DNA of 64,000 nucleotides from Candidatus Sodalis endolongispinus (GCF_018777395.1 NZ_JAFJYC010000001.1:2418001-2482000), one strand, 5' to 3'; shown: positions 49,236-58,692, numbered from the stretch's first letter. The notes: generated by a model from the sequence alone, not told the origin. A program made the numbers and translations.

Positions 49236-49535
49236 TTAATTACGGCGTAATTGGCCCATATCCTGTTCTAGGATTACTGATTGTGCGCCGATTAGCGCAC
49301 GGATTTCCTTTTCATTTTTAAGCAATTGTTCAATGTCATTCATTCTCCCTTCTTCTTCATAGGTCGTCATGCCGGCAGATTGAATATGTTCTATTGACTA
49401 CCGCAAAGTATTAACATAGCGATTATTTAGTGCAGCCACGCTGTCCCAGTCTTTGAGACGTGCCTTTGCAATTATCTGATAAGATAATTGCAAAGGCAGG
49501 GAGAACGGATGCTCTGTTTGGGAAATAGTTTGCAT
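49236..49535 (-). pseudogene. fliT: Flagellar chaperone FliT, nonsense codon 46
   Basis: The frame from ATG 49535 reads MQTISQTEHPFSLPLQLSYQ, ARLKDWDSVAALNNRYVNTL, then TAG (49398-49400), and continues in the same frame SIEHIQSAGMTTYEEEG, EQLLKNEKEIRALIGAQSV to TAA at 49236. Position (after fliS in the fliDST order), size (99 codons) and the helical pattern with Trp-Asp-xx and YVN match FliT, the FliD chaperone and FlhDC anti-activator. It was recognised by context and pattern; similarity is modest. The nonsense truncates it by half. Confidence 0.75.
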
Positions 49536-49548
49536 TATATTATCCTTT

Positions 49549-49938
49549 CTATCGTGCTGGCGTAATTTCTTTCCAGGCGCTGGAGATGTTTTTCAGCAAT
49601 GCATCAACATGTTTTATCGCTTCTGGATCATTATGCAAATTAGCCTGCAGCAGGGTACGGATCATATAGCGGTATAAACTTGCCAGATCTTCCGTCAGGG
49701 TTTTGCCCTTCTCGTAATCCAGCGAAGCCAGCAAGCCGCCTTCGATGATGGCGATAGCGCGGGAAATTTCCTCGCCGCGCCGGGCAATATTGCCGCGCGC
49801 CATCCAGATACCCGCCCGGGCCAGCGCGCCATGGGCGCCGTCAAACAACATAACGATTAGCTGGTGTGGGGTGGCTCCGGCGATACCGGTTTGCAAACTG
49901 ATTTTTTGGTAGGCGTTGATGCCCTGATCCACAGACAT
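49549..49938 (-). CDS. fliS: Flagellin export chaperone FliS
   Basis: The 129-residue helical protein has the FliS signatures AYQKISLQTGIAGATPHQLI, VMLFDGAHGALARA and SLYRYMIRTLLQANLHNDPE. It prevents premature flagellin polymerisation. Intact and in the fliDST order, 87 bases after fliD. Its substrate FliC is also intact. Confidence 0.94.
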   Translation of the reverse strand: MSVDQGINAYQKISLQTGIAGATPHQLIVMLFDGAHGALARAGIWMARGNIARRGEEISRAIAIIEGGLLASLDYEKGKTLTEDLASLYRYMIRTLLQANLHNDPEAIKHVDALLKNISSAWKEITPAR

Positions 49939-50025
49939 CGCTTTTTCTCCCGAGTGGCGACATAAGGTTATAAGGCGGTGGGGTCACCGGCAGGATAACG
50001 GGCGAGCCGGCGACTGAATTAATTT

Positions 50026-51480
50026 TTACTTAAAGTCTGTATCGCGGAGAAGAGGCCCCTGGAGGGATTGTAATTTCGCTATAGCGACCTCCATCTGTTG
50101 ATATTGTTTCTGAAAAGCCCGCATTCTTGCCTCAATGGTCGCCTCAGTGCGTTCCAACTGCTTTTTGGCTTCTTTCTTATCTTTTTCGAGCTTTTCGGTC
50201 TCGTCTTTGATGATATTGCCTTTGCCGTCGCTACCGACATACCCTTTAATATGGTCGGACATGACGCCCGCCAGGCCGGGTCTTTCTTCAGTACCCAGAA
50301 ACAGCCGTTGTACCTCCTCGGGATTGGTATGGATTTTATTCTTCAGCTTGGTGCTATCCAGTTCGAGCTTGCCGGTCTTGGCATCCACCTTAATGCCCAG
50401 ATCGGCGATAGACGAAACGTCGTCATTGCCATAGTTACTCCCGGCATCGCGGCGCAATAGGGCCTGCAGGCCGGTCAACAAACTTTCACCGGCCAAGGGA
50501 CCGTTAGTCGCGTTGGGCAGCGCAACGGTATCGGTCTTCAAATTTGAATAGTTGGCGGTAGTAAATTTACTTAAGGTGGCGGACTGGGTAATAAAGTCGT
50601 TGAACGCAGTGACAAATTCCTCTACCGCTTTTTGCACCGCGCTTTCGTCTGGACTTAGGGTCAGCGCATCAGATTCATTGTCTTTGGATGTTTGCTTCAG
50701 CGTCAGGGTGACGCCGGTCAGGATATCATTGATGGTGTTACTTGAACTGGTGTATTTATTTCCGTCCACCCAGATTATGGCATCGGTTGCCGCCAGATCC
50801 TGCTTTATTTTCTCAGACACTTCCCCGCTGTCGGTCGAATCACCCGGTTCTTACGAGGGTGTGGTGTAATTCATTATGTCGGCCAGGGTGGTATCGCCTT
50901 CGACGGAGAGGGACATTTCGCCCGCAGAGCCAGAATCCTGCGCCCGCAAAATCAAACGCTGCGTACCCTCATTGTCCACACTTTTCACTTCAGCGCGGAT
51001 ACCGGCATTTTTGTCGTTGATGGCTTTGGCAATGCCGGCCAGACTGGTTTCCTCCTGCGCGAGAGAAATAACGGTTTCCTTTATCTGGCCGTTTTCACCC
51101 TTCTGACTGATTTTCAAGGTACGGGTTGCTGCGCTATTGCCCAATGGCGTATCGATGCCTTTTCCCGTCATTAATGACAGGGTGTGATTTTGCGCCAACT
51201 GATTAACCCGGATATTATGGGCTCCCGCCAGCGCGCCGCTGCTGGCGCTAGCGCTAAACGCCTTGTTCTCGCTCATTTTCATGGCGTAAAAGGCGTCATT
51301 TTTCAGGGCGTTGCTTTTCTCCAGCAGGGTTTGCAGGCTTGAGCGGATTTTACCCCAGGCGCTGATTTTACTTTCGATGTTTTTTTGCCGTAATTGATAG
51401 GGTTGCAGCAACAAAGTATTCTTTTTGGCCTGCATCTCCATGAGCGAATCGCTTATGCCTGTTACTGATATACCACCCAT
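50026..51480 (-). pseudogene. fliD: Filament cap protein FliD (HAP2), nonsense
   Basis: ATG 51480 (MGGISVTGISDSLMEMQAKK) starts the cap protein; an alternative upstream frame has no family match. The N-terminal domain (HNIRVNQLAQNHTLSLM) and body are in frame until TAA 50851-50853 after MNYTTPS. The frame then continues EPGDSTDSGEVSEKIKQDLA, and IADLGIKVDAKTGKLELDST and the C-terminal coiled coil (QKQYQQMEVAIAKLQSLQGP) run to 50026. One nonsense at codon 210 of about 485. The preserved sigma-28 promoter upstream would still transcribe fliST. Confidence 0.92.
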
Positions 51481-51522
51481 GCTTACTCTCCCGTTATTCA
51501 TCCAGTGGATTGTATGCATTGC

Positions 51523-51548
51523 TATCGGCCGCGAAGAAGAAAAGTTTA
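51523..51548 (-). promoter_or_regulatory. Sigma-28 promoter for fliDST
   Basis: On the minus strand, TAAA (51545-51548), exactly 15 bases, then GCCGATA (51523-51529) followed by G. This matches the sigma-28 consensus TAAA-N15-GCCGATAA, about 43 bases upstream of fliD. Confidence 0.88.
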
Positions 51549-51669
51549 ATTGACCCGGGAGGAGGAAGATAGGGAAATAACAGCCCTTCGGCAACGCGTG
51601 CGATGAAACAAGGGAGGCACGCGCAAATGATAAGGAGACACAAGTCTATCCTATATCACAATAATACCT

Positions 51670-51840
51670 TCTTCATGACCGCGAAAAACTATCCTGACCA
51701 ACCACGCTGCCAGGGATATCGCGGTTATGCGTCTGTCGTCCGGCTATAGCATTGATAGCGTCAACAAAAATGCAGCCAATTTCGTCATCGCCAACCGTTT
51801 CGTTGAATGACGGATGAACGGCATAGACGTTCTCAGTCAT
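51670..51840 (+). pseudogene. Degenerate second flagellin gene relic
   Basis: Bases 51691-51810 read ILTNHAARDIAVMRLSSGYS then IDSVNKNAANFVIANRF, aligning with the flagellin N-terminal helix (RLSSGLRINSAKDDAAGQAI, ANRF). Just upstream, FFMTAKN in another frame resembles the SLITQNN start. Just after the stop (51808-51810), MNGIDVLSHS resembles FNGVNVLSK, implying an internal deletion. The relic lies about 360 bases upstream of intact fliC and points the same way, so it is probably the remains of a duplicated flagellin gene. Confidence 0.75.
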
Positions 51841-52095
51841 TCATTTACCGCAAGCGGGTAAAGCGGCACTGGCAGGTTAATCCAGTGCCATCAGGATGAT
51901 AAACATGTGAAATGCCAGCGTGCATCCAGGCGCTTATATCAGGTGACAAGGGTGAGACTCATCTTGTGTGTACAACGATTGTGCAGACTGGCACTTAATT
52001 ATCATTGTTATTTTTTTTGAGTAGTGTTTGTGGCTAATCAAATTCATTAGGTCAGTGTTTTTTCAGCACCTTAATACATAGTAGTCGGATAATTT

Positions 52096-52122
52096 TAAAG
52101 CTTTGGTTTTCGGCGCCGATAT
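52096..52122 (+). promoter_or_regulatory. Sigma-28 promoter for fliC
   Basis: TAAA (52096-52099), exactly 15 bases, then GCCGATAT (52115-52122), one mismatch from consensus GCCGATAA. It lies about 80 bases upstream of the fliC ATG. Confidence 0.92.
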
Positions 52123-52200
52123 CAGTTAGGCCAGCAGTAATGCTAATGCTTTTAATGTCACAACCTTATCCACAGCTACAACAAAGTAAAGGAAACTGCT

Positions 52201-53466
52201 ATGTCCCAGGTCATTAACACAAATATCCTTTCCATCACCGCGCAGAATAATCTTAATAAGTCGCAGAACTCGTTAAGTACCGCCATTCAGCGGCTGTCGT
52301 CCGGGCTGCGTATTAACAGCGCCAAGGATGATGCCGCCGGTCAGGCTATCAGCAACCGTTTTACCTCGCTGATTAACGGCTTAACCCAGGTGTCACGTAA
52401 TGCCAATGACGGTATTGCCGTGGCGCAGACCGCGGAAGGCGCCATCAACGAAGTGAATGAAAACCTGCAGGCGATTCGCCGCCTGACGGTGCAGGTAAAA
52501 TCCACCGCTTCAATTTCCGACGCCGATAAAAAATCCATTCAGGATGAAATCGGTAAGCGTTTGGAGGAAATTGACCGTATCGCCGAACAAACGGAATTCA
52601 ACGGTATAAGAATATTAAGTGAAGATCAGAAACTGGCTATTCAAGTTGGTGCCAATGATGGCCAGACCATTGATATTGATCTGTTTGATATGGGTATCGA
52701 CAAGCTGGGTATGAAGGATTTTAACGTTAATGACGCCGCCGCCATTCCCGGGAAAATAGGTGCTGAGATAACGTCCGTTAAAAATGATGTAGATGCCACA
52801 ATAATCGGCGATAAAGATAGCAAAACTGATGGAAAACTATATCAAGCTAATGGTAATTTTTATACCAAAGATAAGGATGAAGAAAAATATTATGAAGTGT
52901 CACGCGTATCCGATGATAAGGCTGAATTCAAGGTCTATACAACTACAAACCCAGTTGAGGTAAAGGGTGCACAGAAGATTGAGAAAGTTTCTGTTACTCT
53001 TGAGTTAACTAATTTAAAAGAGGGTGAGAAGCTATATAACTATATTGACGAAAAAGGTAACTCATCTTACTTAATCAAGAGCCAGGATGAAGAGGGTAAA
53101 GACGTTTATCACAACGCGACATTAGCTGCTGCAACTGGCGAAGTGACTAAAGGGGATCTCATTCCATCTACGGGCGAAGAAAAGCCAGCCACAGCCGATC
53201 CTTTGAAAACCATTGACAAAGCCATTGCCATCGTCGATAACGCCCGTGGCGCCCTGGGCGCGACCCAGAACCGCCTGGGTTCGGTTATCAACAGCCTGAG
53301 CACCACCGTGGCCAACCTGAGCCAGTCGCGCTCTAATACCGAGGATGCGGACTTCGCCACCGAAGTCTCCAACATGAACCGCGCCAACATCCTGCAGCAG
53401 GCGGGTACTGCGGTTCTGGCGCAGGCCAATGCGGTACCGCAGGGTATCCTGAAGCTGCTAAGCTAA
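52201..53466 (+). CDS. fliC: Flagellin FliC
   Basis: The 421-residue flagellin is intact. Its D0/D1 N-terminus (MSQVINTNILSITAQNNLNK, RLSSGLRINSAKDDAAGQAI, SRNANDGIAVAQTAEGAINE) and C-terminus (RLGSVINSLSTTVANLSQSR, TEDADFATEVSNMNRANILQ, ANAVPQGILKLLS) are conserved. The central D2/D3 part (residues about 180-340) is Lys/Asp/Glu-rich and markedly AT-rich compared with both flanks. In the D1 segment equivalent to the TLR5-binding site, LQAIRRLTVQ replaces the usual LQRVRELAVQ. AAAGGAAACTGCT precedes the ATG. It is driven by a near-consensus sigma-28 promoter. Confidence 0.96.
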   Translation: MSQVINTNILSITAQNNLNKSQNSLSTAIQRLSSGLRINSAKDDAAGQAISNRFTSLINGLTQVSRNANDGIAVAQTAEGAINEVNENLQAIRRLTVQVKSTASISDADKKSIQDEIGKRLEEIDRIAEQTEFNGIRILSEDQKLAIQVGANDGQTIDIDLFDMGIDKLGMKDFNVNDAAAIPGKIGAEITSVKNDVDATIIGDKDSKTDGKLYQANGNFYTKDKDEEKYYEVSRVSDDKAEFKVYTTTNPVEVKGAQKIEKVSVTLELTNLKEGEKLYNYIDEKGNSSYLIKSQDEEGKDVYHNATLAAATGEVTKGDLIPSTGEEKPATADPLKTIDKAIAIVDNARGALGATQNRLGSVINSLSTTVANLSQSRSNTEDADFATEVSNMNRANILQQAGTAVLAQANAVPQGILKLLS

Positions 53467-53489
53467 TCGTCACATCCTCTGTTTATGCC

Positions 53490-53513
53490 AACCCCGGCTT
53501 GCCGTGGTTTTTT
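53490..53513 (+). terminator. Intrinsic terminator after fliC
   Basis: An AACC-x-CGG / CCG-x-GGTT hairpin (one mismatch, loop CTTG) is followed by six T, 23 bases after the fliC stop. Confidence 0.75.
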
Positions 53514-53620
53514 ACGTTTATTCACGACAAATAACCGCATTTTCACCCTATTTTGCCGCCTTTATCCGCCGTCGCGCGCCTGATAATGACAATTCACCGA
53601 CCGGCCCGCGCGATGACATT

Positions 53621-54346
53621 GTGGACGTCATATACAACCATCAGGGAAGTCTGGCCGACGATCGCGGCCTATGGCAGCAGTACGCGCCCATCATCCGCCA
53701 CGAGGCGCTTCGATTGCAGGTCCGCCTGCCGGCGAGCGTCGAGCTTGAAGATCTCATTCAGGCGGGGATGATAGGTTTGCTGGCGGCGATCGACAGCTTC
53801 GATGCCGCGCAGGGCGCCAGCTTCACCACTTACGCCCGCTCGCGCATCCGCTGGGGCATGCTGGACGAATTGCGCGAACGGGATTGGGTGCCGCGCAGCG
53901 TGCGGCGTAATGCGCGCGAAATTGCGGCGGCCATCCAGCGGCTGGAGCAGCGGCTGGGCGCCAGCGCCAGCGAGCAGCAAATTGCCGACGAACTTGGCGT
54001 GTCTTTGACGGCATATCAGACCATGTTGCATGAAACCAACTGCAGCCAGTTGTTCTCGCTAGATGAACTTATGGCGCAAGAAGCACAGGGCACCGGCCCG
54101 GCGCTCCCCGCCGACACGGGGCAAGATCCCTTTAAGCTGTTGATGGCCGGCGGCCTGCGCAAGCGGGTGAAGGACGAAATAGGCCGCCTCCCAGAACGCG
54201 AACAGCTGTTGCTTAACCTTTACTACCAGCAAGAGCTGAACCTTAAGGAAATCGGTGAAGTTTTGGGCGTGGGCGAATCAAGGGTAAGCCAATTACACAG
54301 TCTGGCGATAAAACGGTTGCGCGCGCGGCTGCAAGAGAACGCCTGA
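53621..54346 (+). CDS. fliA: Flagellar sigma factor FliA (sigma-28)
   Basis: The protein of about 241 residues has all sigma-28 regions: region 2 (RHEALRLQVRLPASVELEDL, IDSFDAAQGASFTTYARSRI, WGMLDELRERDWVPRSVRRN), region 3 (GASASEQQIADELGVSLTAY) and region 4 (LPEREQLLLNLYYQQELNLK, EIGEVLGVGESRVSQLHSLA). GTG 53621 fits the family length; the frame is open upstream to 53504 but that part shows no similarity. It directs class-3 transcription and is intact, like its anti-sigma FlgM. It lies 154 bases after fliC in the same direction; fliZY, usual after fliA, are absent. Confidence 0.93.
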   Translation: MDVIYNHQGSLADDRGLWQQYAPIIRHEALRLQVRLPASVELEDLIQAGMIGLLAAIDSFDAAQGASFTTYARSRIRWGMLDELRERDWVPRSVRRNAREIAAAIQRLEQRLGASASEQQIADELGVSLTAYQTMLHETNCSQLFSLDELMAQEAQGTGPALPADTGQDPFKLLMAGGLRKRVKDEIGRLPEREQLLLNLYYQQELNLKEIGEVLGVGESRVSQLHSLAIKRLRARLQENA

Positions 54347-54903
54347 CTAGGGTTAATCTGAATAAGGACAGCGGCGGGGCGCATCACTATTCTTTACATG
54401 ACATATAGCGTAAGGTGAAAAGCGCTTAACGTGCGTTGAACGGTTATCCGCCCTAGGGTCTGGCAGCATTTTACCCTGCTCAACGGGCGAAAATGCCACA
54501 TTACCGTTCATATATTCGCCATTCGGAAAGAAAGTTTTTTAGAATTTTAACAGTATAACCTACCATTAAAATCTTATTATACAGTGTAAAGATGCACTAT
54601 AGTCTTTTCTCGCCTGCCGATTGTGCTTAATTTGCGCTCCAGCACCTCACTTTTATGTTCGTTTGCCGCCTCTCGAAAAACATGTAAATCCCCACGGGTT
54701 ATATTGACGTCTTGGCAAACTGTTGCCAAATTGGGAGCCTCGGAAGTCAGGGAGGCAAAGGATTGTTTGAATGTTTTTACGCATTCAACCCGCCGGTTAG
54801 TGCTTTTCCAACGGCAATCCGGTTTGTCTCCTCCCATTTCCTATTAATTCCGCAGGGCATACTGCACAGACCGCAGTCCCATAAAAAAACAGCGTCTGGC
54901 CGT
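54347..54903. other. Intergenic region upstream of dppA
   Basis: About 560 bases without a recognised gene. The first part is where fliZ normally lies; no relic is detectable. A minus-strand frame at 54577-54837 (see separate entry) is the only open stretch. The dppA leader occupies the end. Confidence 0.5.
54577..54837 (-). CDS. Hypothetical short ORF, weakly supported
   Basis: An 86-residue frame (SFASLTSEAPNLATVCQDVN, GDLHVFREAANEHKSEVLER, KLSTIGRRE) is open on the minus strand between fliA and dppA. It has a mixed charged composition, not obviously random, but no ribosome-binding site and no family I recognise. It may be spurious. Confidence 0.25.
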   Translation of the reverse strand: MGGDKPDCRWKSTNRRVECVKTFKQSFASLTSEAPNLATVCQDVNITRGDLHVFREAANEHKSEVLERKLSTIGRREKTIVHLYTV

Positions 54904-54920
54904 GCAACACACAACATCAC
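54904..54920 (+). promoter_or_regulatory. C/A-rich dppA leader, probable GcvB sRNA target
   Basis: GCAACACACAACATCAC directly upstream of TTGGAGC and ATG 54937 is nearly the same as the E. coli/Salmonella dppA leader, where the GU-rich region of the small RNA GcvB pairs and represses dppA. The match is from memory; gcvB itself is not in this window. Confidence 0.65.
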
Positions 54921-54936
54921 ATATTGGAGCAGAATA

Positions 54937-56545
54937 ATGACAATTTCCTTGACGAAATCAGGGATCCTCAAAGTCGGTATCAGCCTGGCGGCGTTAGCCG
55001 TGGCGGCCAGTGTGCAAGCGAAAACTTTGGTGTATTGTTCCGAGGGTTCACCGGAAGGGTTCAACCCGCAGCTGTTCACCTCCGGGACCACCTTCGATGC
55101 CAGTTCGGTGCCGATTTACAACCGCCTGGTTGAGTTCAAGCTCGGCACGACGGAAGTCACTCCCAGCCTGGCGGAGAAATGGGATGTGAGCGACGACGGC
55201 AAAGTTTATACCTTCCATTTGCGCCACGGCGTCAAATGGCAAGACAGCAAAGATTTCAAACCAAGCCGTGATTTTAACGCCGACGATGTCATCTTCTCAT
55301 TTACCCGCCAAAAAGACTCCAATGCGCCTTATCACAAAGTCTCCGGCGGAAGCTACGAGTACTTTGACGGCATGGGTATGGGTGATCTGATCGCCAATAT
55401 CGAGAAGGTCGACGACTACACTGTCAGCTTCACGCTGACCCGCGAGGAAGCGCCGTTTGTCGCCGATCTGGCCATGGACTTCGCCTCCATCCTGTCGGCA
55501 GAATATGCCGATAAGATGATGAAAGACGGCACGCCCGAGACGCTGGATTTGAACCAGATCGGCACCGGTCCGTTCCAATTGCCGCAGTATCAGAAAGATT
55601 CTCGCATTCTGTATAAAGCCTTCCCCGGCTATTGGGGCACCAAGCCAAAAATTGATCGGTTGGTGTTCTCGATTACACCCGACGCCTCCGTGCGCTATGC
55701 CAAAATGCAGAAAAACGAATGTCAGGTGATGCCGTATCCCAATCCGGCCGATATCGCCCGCATGAAGCAGGACAGCACCATCAATTTGATGGAACAGCCC
55801 GGGTTGAACGTGGGCTACCTGGCCTATAACGTCGAGAAGAAACCGCTGGATAATGTCAAAGTGCGTCAGGCGTTAACCCTGGCGGTGAATAAAAAAGCCA
55901 TCATCGACGCCGTTTATCAGGGTGCCGGTCAGGCCGCCAAGAATCTGATCCCGCCGACGATGTGGAGTTACAACGACGCGGTGCAGGATTATCCTTACGA
56001 TCCCGCCAAGGCGAAAGAGCTGCTGAAAGAAGCGGGTATGGCGGACGGTTTCTCCATCGATTTGTGGGCAATGCCGGTACAGCGCCCTTATAACCCCAAC
56101 GCGCGCCGTATGGCCGAACTGATCCAGGCCGATTGGGCCAAAATCGGCGTGAAGGCCGACATCGTGACCTACGAATGGGGCGAATACCTCAAACGCGCCA
56201 AAGCCGGCGAACACCAGACCGTGATGATGGGCTGGACCGGCGACAATGGGGAACCCGGACAACTTCTTCTCGACGCTGTTCAGCTGTGACGCGGCCAAAC
56301 AAGGCTCTAACTACTCTAAATGGTGCTCCAAGCTGTTTGAAGATTTGATTCAGCCGGCGCGCAGCGAGTCTGATCACGCCAAGCGTATCGATCTGTACAA
56401 ACAGGCTCAGGTGGTGATGCACGACGAAGCGCCGGCGCTGATTATCGCCCACTCGACGGTGTATGAGCCGGTGCGTAAAGAGGTGAAGGGCTATGTGGTT
56501 GACCCGCTTGGCAAACACCATTTCGATAACGTTTCTTTAGACTGA
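54937..56545 (+). pseudogene. dppA: Dipeptide-binding protein DppA, late frameshift
   Basis: The periplasmic dipeptide receptor has a signal peptide (ISLAALAVAASVQA), KTLVYCSEGSPEGFNPQLFT and the family body through RPYNPNARRMAELIQADWAK and MMGWTGDNGEP. At about 56250 an extra C (GAACCCGGAC against expected GAACCGGAC) shifts the frame, giving GQLLLDAVQL-stop at 56289. The other frame has DNFFSTLFSCDAAKQGSNYS and VVDPLGKHHFDNVSLD to 56545. About 95 C-terminal residues are lost, including part of lobe I. ATG 54937 follows TTGGAGC. Confidence 0.92.
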
Positions 56546-56578
56546 TGATCTACTAACCCCCCTTTATCCCTGCAGGGA

Positions 56579-56631
56579 GCTTCCGCCAGCCAGGCGGAAG
56601 CGGGAGTATTCCCCGGTGCCGCACCGGGGAA
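56579..56631. repeat. Two perfect hairpins in the dppA-dppB gap
   Basis: GCTTCCGCC/GGCGGAAGC (56579-56587, 56593-56601) and TTCCCCGGTGC/GCACCGGGGAA (56609-56619, 56621-56631) are perfect stems with no T-run. Such structures between a binding-protein gene and its permease genes stabilise the upstream mRNA and dampen downstream expression, as the REP elements of the E. coli dpp operon are thought to do. Function inferred. Confidence 0.7.
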
Positions 56632-56745
56632 CGGCCGCGCGCCAGCGGGGCCATGGGGGGAAATCCTGAAGACATGAGCGTTAATTACCCGGACGTTATC
56701 CACTGCGTCCGGGTCAATTTTTTACAGATACAGAGATTACGGAAT

Positions 56746-57765
56746 ATGTTGCAGTTCATACTCCGACGTTTGGGTCTGGTTGTCCCGACGTTTATTGGTA
56801 TTACCTTGCTGACCTTCGCCTTCGTGCATCTGATCCCCGGGGATCCGGTGCTGATCATGGCCGGCGAGCGCGGTATTTCCCCGGAGCGTCACGCGGAGCT
56901 GATGGCGCAGATGTGGTTGGATAAGCCGCTGTTTCAGCAATACTTTCACTATATCGCCGGAGTGCTGCAGGGCGATCTGGGCACCTCGCTGAAAAGCCGT
57001 CTTCCCGTGTGGCAAGAATTTGTCCCGCGTTTCCAAGCGACCCTGGAGCTGGGTGTTTGCGCCATGATTTTCGCGGTGCTGGTGGGCATTCCCGTAGGGG
57101 TGCTGGCAGCGGTGAAGCGCGGCTCGATTTTCGATCATACCGCGGTGGGCATTTCATTAACCGGCTACTCCATGCCCATTTTTTGGTGGGGCATGATGCT
57201 TATCATGTTGGTTTCGGTGCATCTGAACCTCACGCCGGTGTCCGGTAGGGTGGGGGATACACTGTTTCTCGACGACAGCCAGCCCCTGACCGGTTTCATG
57301 CTGATAGACACCCTGATTTGGGGCGAGCCGGGCGATTTTAAAGACGCCGTCATGCATATCATCCTGCCGGCCATCGTGCTGGGCACCATTCCGCTGGCGG
57401 TCATCGTGCGTATGACCCGCTCGGCGATGCTGGAGGTACTGAGCGAAGATTATATCCGTACCGTGCGCGCCAAAGGGCTGAGCCGTCTGCGGGTGATTGT
57501 CGTCCATGCGCTGCGTAACGCGCTGCTGTCGGTTGTGACGGTTATCGGCCTGCAGGTGGGAACACTGCTGGCGGGAGCCATTCTGACCGAAACCATTTTT
57601 TCCTGGCCGGGCATTGGCCGCTGGTTGATTGAGGCGCTGCAGCGCCGCGATTATCCGGTGGTGCAGGGTGGCGTATTGCTGGTGGCGACGTTGATCATTT
57701 TGGTCAATCTGCTGGTCGACCTTCTGTACGGGGTAGTAAACCCGCGCATCCGGCATAAAAAATAA
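56746..57765 (+). CDS. dppB: Dipeptide ABC transporter permease DppB
   Basis: The 339-residue inner-membrane permease has an N-terminal TM helix (MLQFILRRLGLVVPTFIGIT), the conserved LGTSLKSRLPVWQEF segment, and the permease signature region SEDYIRTVRAKGLSRLRVIV with EAA-like motif, ending with VVNPRIRHKK. ATG 56746 gives the E. coli length exactly. Intact. It lies 200 bases after dppA and 11 bases before dppC. Confidence 0.95.
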   Translation: MLQFILRRLGLVVPTFIGITLLTFAFVHLIPGDPVLIMAGERGISPERHAELMAQMWLDKPLFQQYFHYIAGVLQGDLGTSLKSRLPVWQEFVPRFQATLELGVCAMIFAVLVGIPVGVLAAVKRGSIFDHTAVGISLTGYSMPIFWWGMMLIMLVSVHLNLTPVSGRVGDTLFLDDSQPLTGFMLIDTLIWGEPGDFKDAVMHIILPAIVLGTIPLAVIVRMTRSAMLEVLSEDYIRTVRAKGLSRLRVIVVHALRNALLSVVTVIGLQVGTLLAGAILTETIFSWPGIGRWLIEALQRRDYPVVQGGVLLVATLIILVNLLVDLLYGVVNPRIRHKK

Positions 57766-57776
57766 AGGAACGGAAA

Positions 57777-58682
57777 ATGACTCAAGTAACTGAGCCGGTG
57801 ACGCTGACCGACGCGCCGAAGCCGATGACCCCGCTGCAGGAGTTTTGGCACTATTTCAAACGCAACAAAGGCGCGGTCATTGGACTGGCCTATATTTTGC
57901 TGATGTTTATCGTGGCCGCCGGCGCCGGCGTACCGGCACCACACGGTCCGGCGGAACAGTTTCGCGATGCGCTGCTGCGGCCCCCGGTCTGGATGGAAGG
58001 CGGCAGCTGGCAGTTTATGCTCGGCACCGATGATGTCGGTCGCGATATTCTCAGCCGCCTGATGTACGGCGCCCGCCTGTCGCTGCTGGTGGGATGTCTG
58101 GTGGTCGCGCTGTCGCTGCTGCTGGGGGTGATCTTTGGCCTGCTTGCTGGTTACCTGGGCGGTATAGTGGATACCATCATCATGCGCGTCGTGGATATCA
58201 TGCTGGCGCTGCCGAGCCTGCTACTGGCCCTGGTGCTGGTGGCGATTTTTGGCCCGTCTATCGTTAACGCCTCGCTGGCGCTCACCTTTGTCGCTCTGCC
58301 GCACTATGTGCGTTTGACCCGCGCCTCGGTGCTGGGAGAAGTCAACCGCGATTACGTCACCGCTTCGCGGGTGGCCGGTGCCGGCACGCTGCGGCAGATG
58401 TTCGTTAACATTCTGCCTAATTGCCTGGCGCCGCTTATCGTGCAGGCCTCGTTGGGGTTTTCCAATGCCATTCTGGATATGGCGGCGCTCGGCTTCCTGG
58501 GCGTGGGGGCGCAACCGCCGACGCCAGAATGGGGCACGATGCTGGCGGACGTGTTGCAATTCGCCCAGAGTGCCTGGTGGGTAGTGGCGTTCCCGGGCTT
58601 CGTCATTCTGCTCACCGTGTTGGCGTTCAATTTAATGGGGGACGGCCTGCGTGACGCCCTCGACCCCAAACTCAAGCAGTAA
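57777..58682 (+). CDS. dppC: Dipeptide ABC transporter permease DppC
   Basis: The 301-residue permease partner shows the DppC pattern: an N-terminal cytoplasmic/TM region ([20 protein letters not shown]), [40 protein letters not shown] (EAA loop) and [23 protein letters not shown] 57777 follows AAAGGAACGG. Intact; the following dppD starts ten bases downstream. Confidence 0.95.
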   Translation: MTQVTEPVTLTDAPKPMTPLQEFWHYFKRNKGAVIGLAYILLMFIVAAGAGVPAPHGPAEQFRDALLRPPVWMEGGSWQFMLGTDDVGRDILSRLMYGARLSLLVGCLVVALSLLLGVIFGLLAGYLGGIVDTIIMRVVDIMLALPSLLLALVLVAIFGPSIVNASLALTFVALPHYVRLTRASVLGEVNRDYVTASRVAGAGTLRQMFVNILPNCLAPLIVQASLGFSNAILDMAALGFLGVGAQPPTPEWGTMLADVLQFAQSAWWVVAFPGFVILLTVLAFNLMGDGLRDALDPKLKQ

Positions 58683-58692
58683 TGAGGATGCA

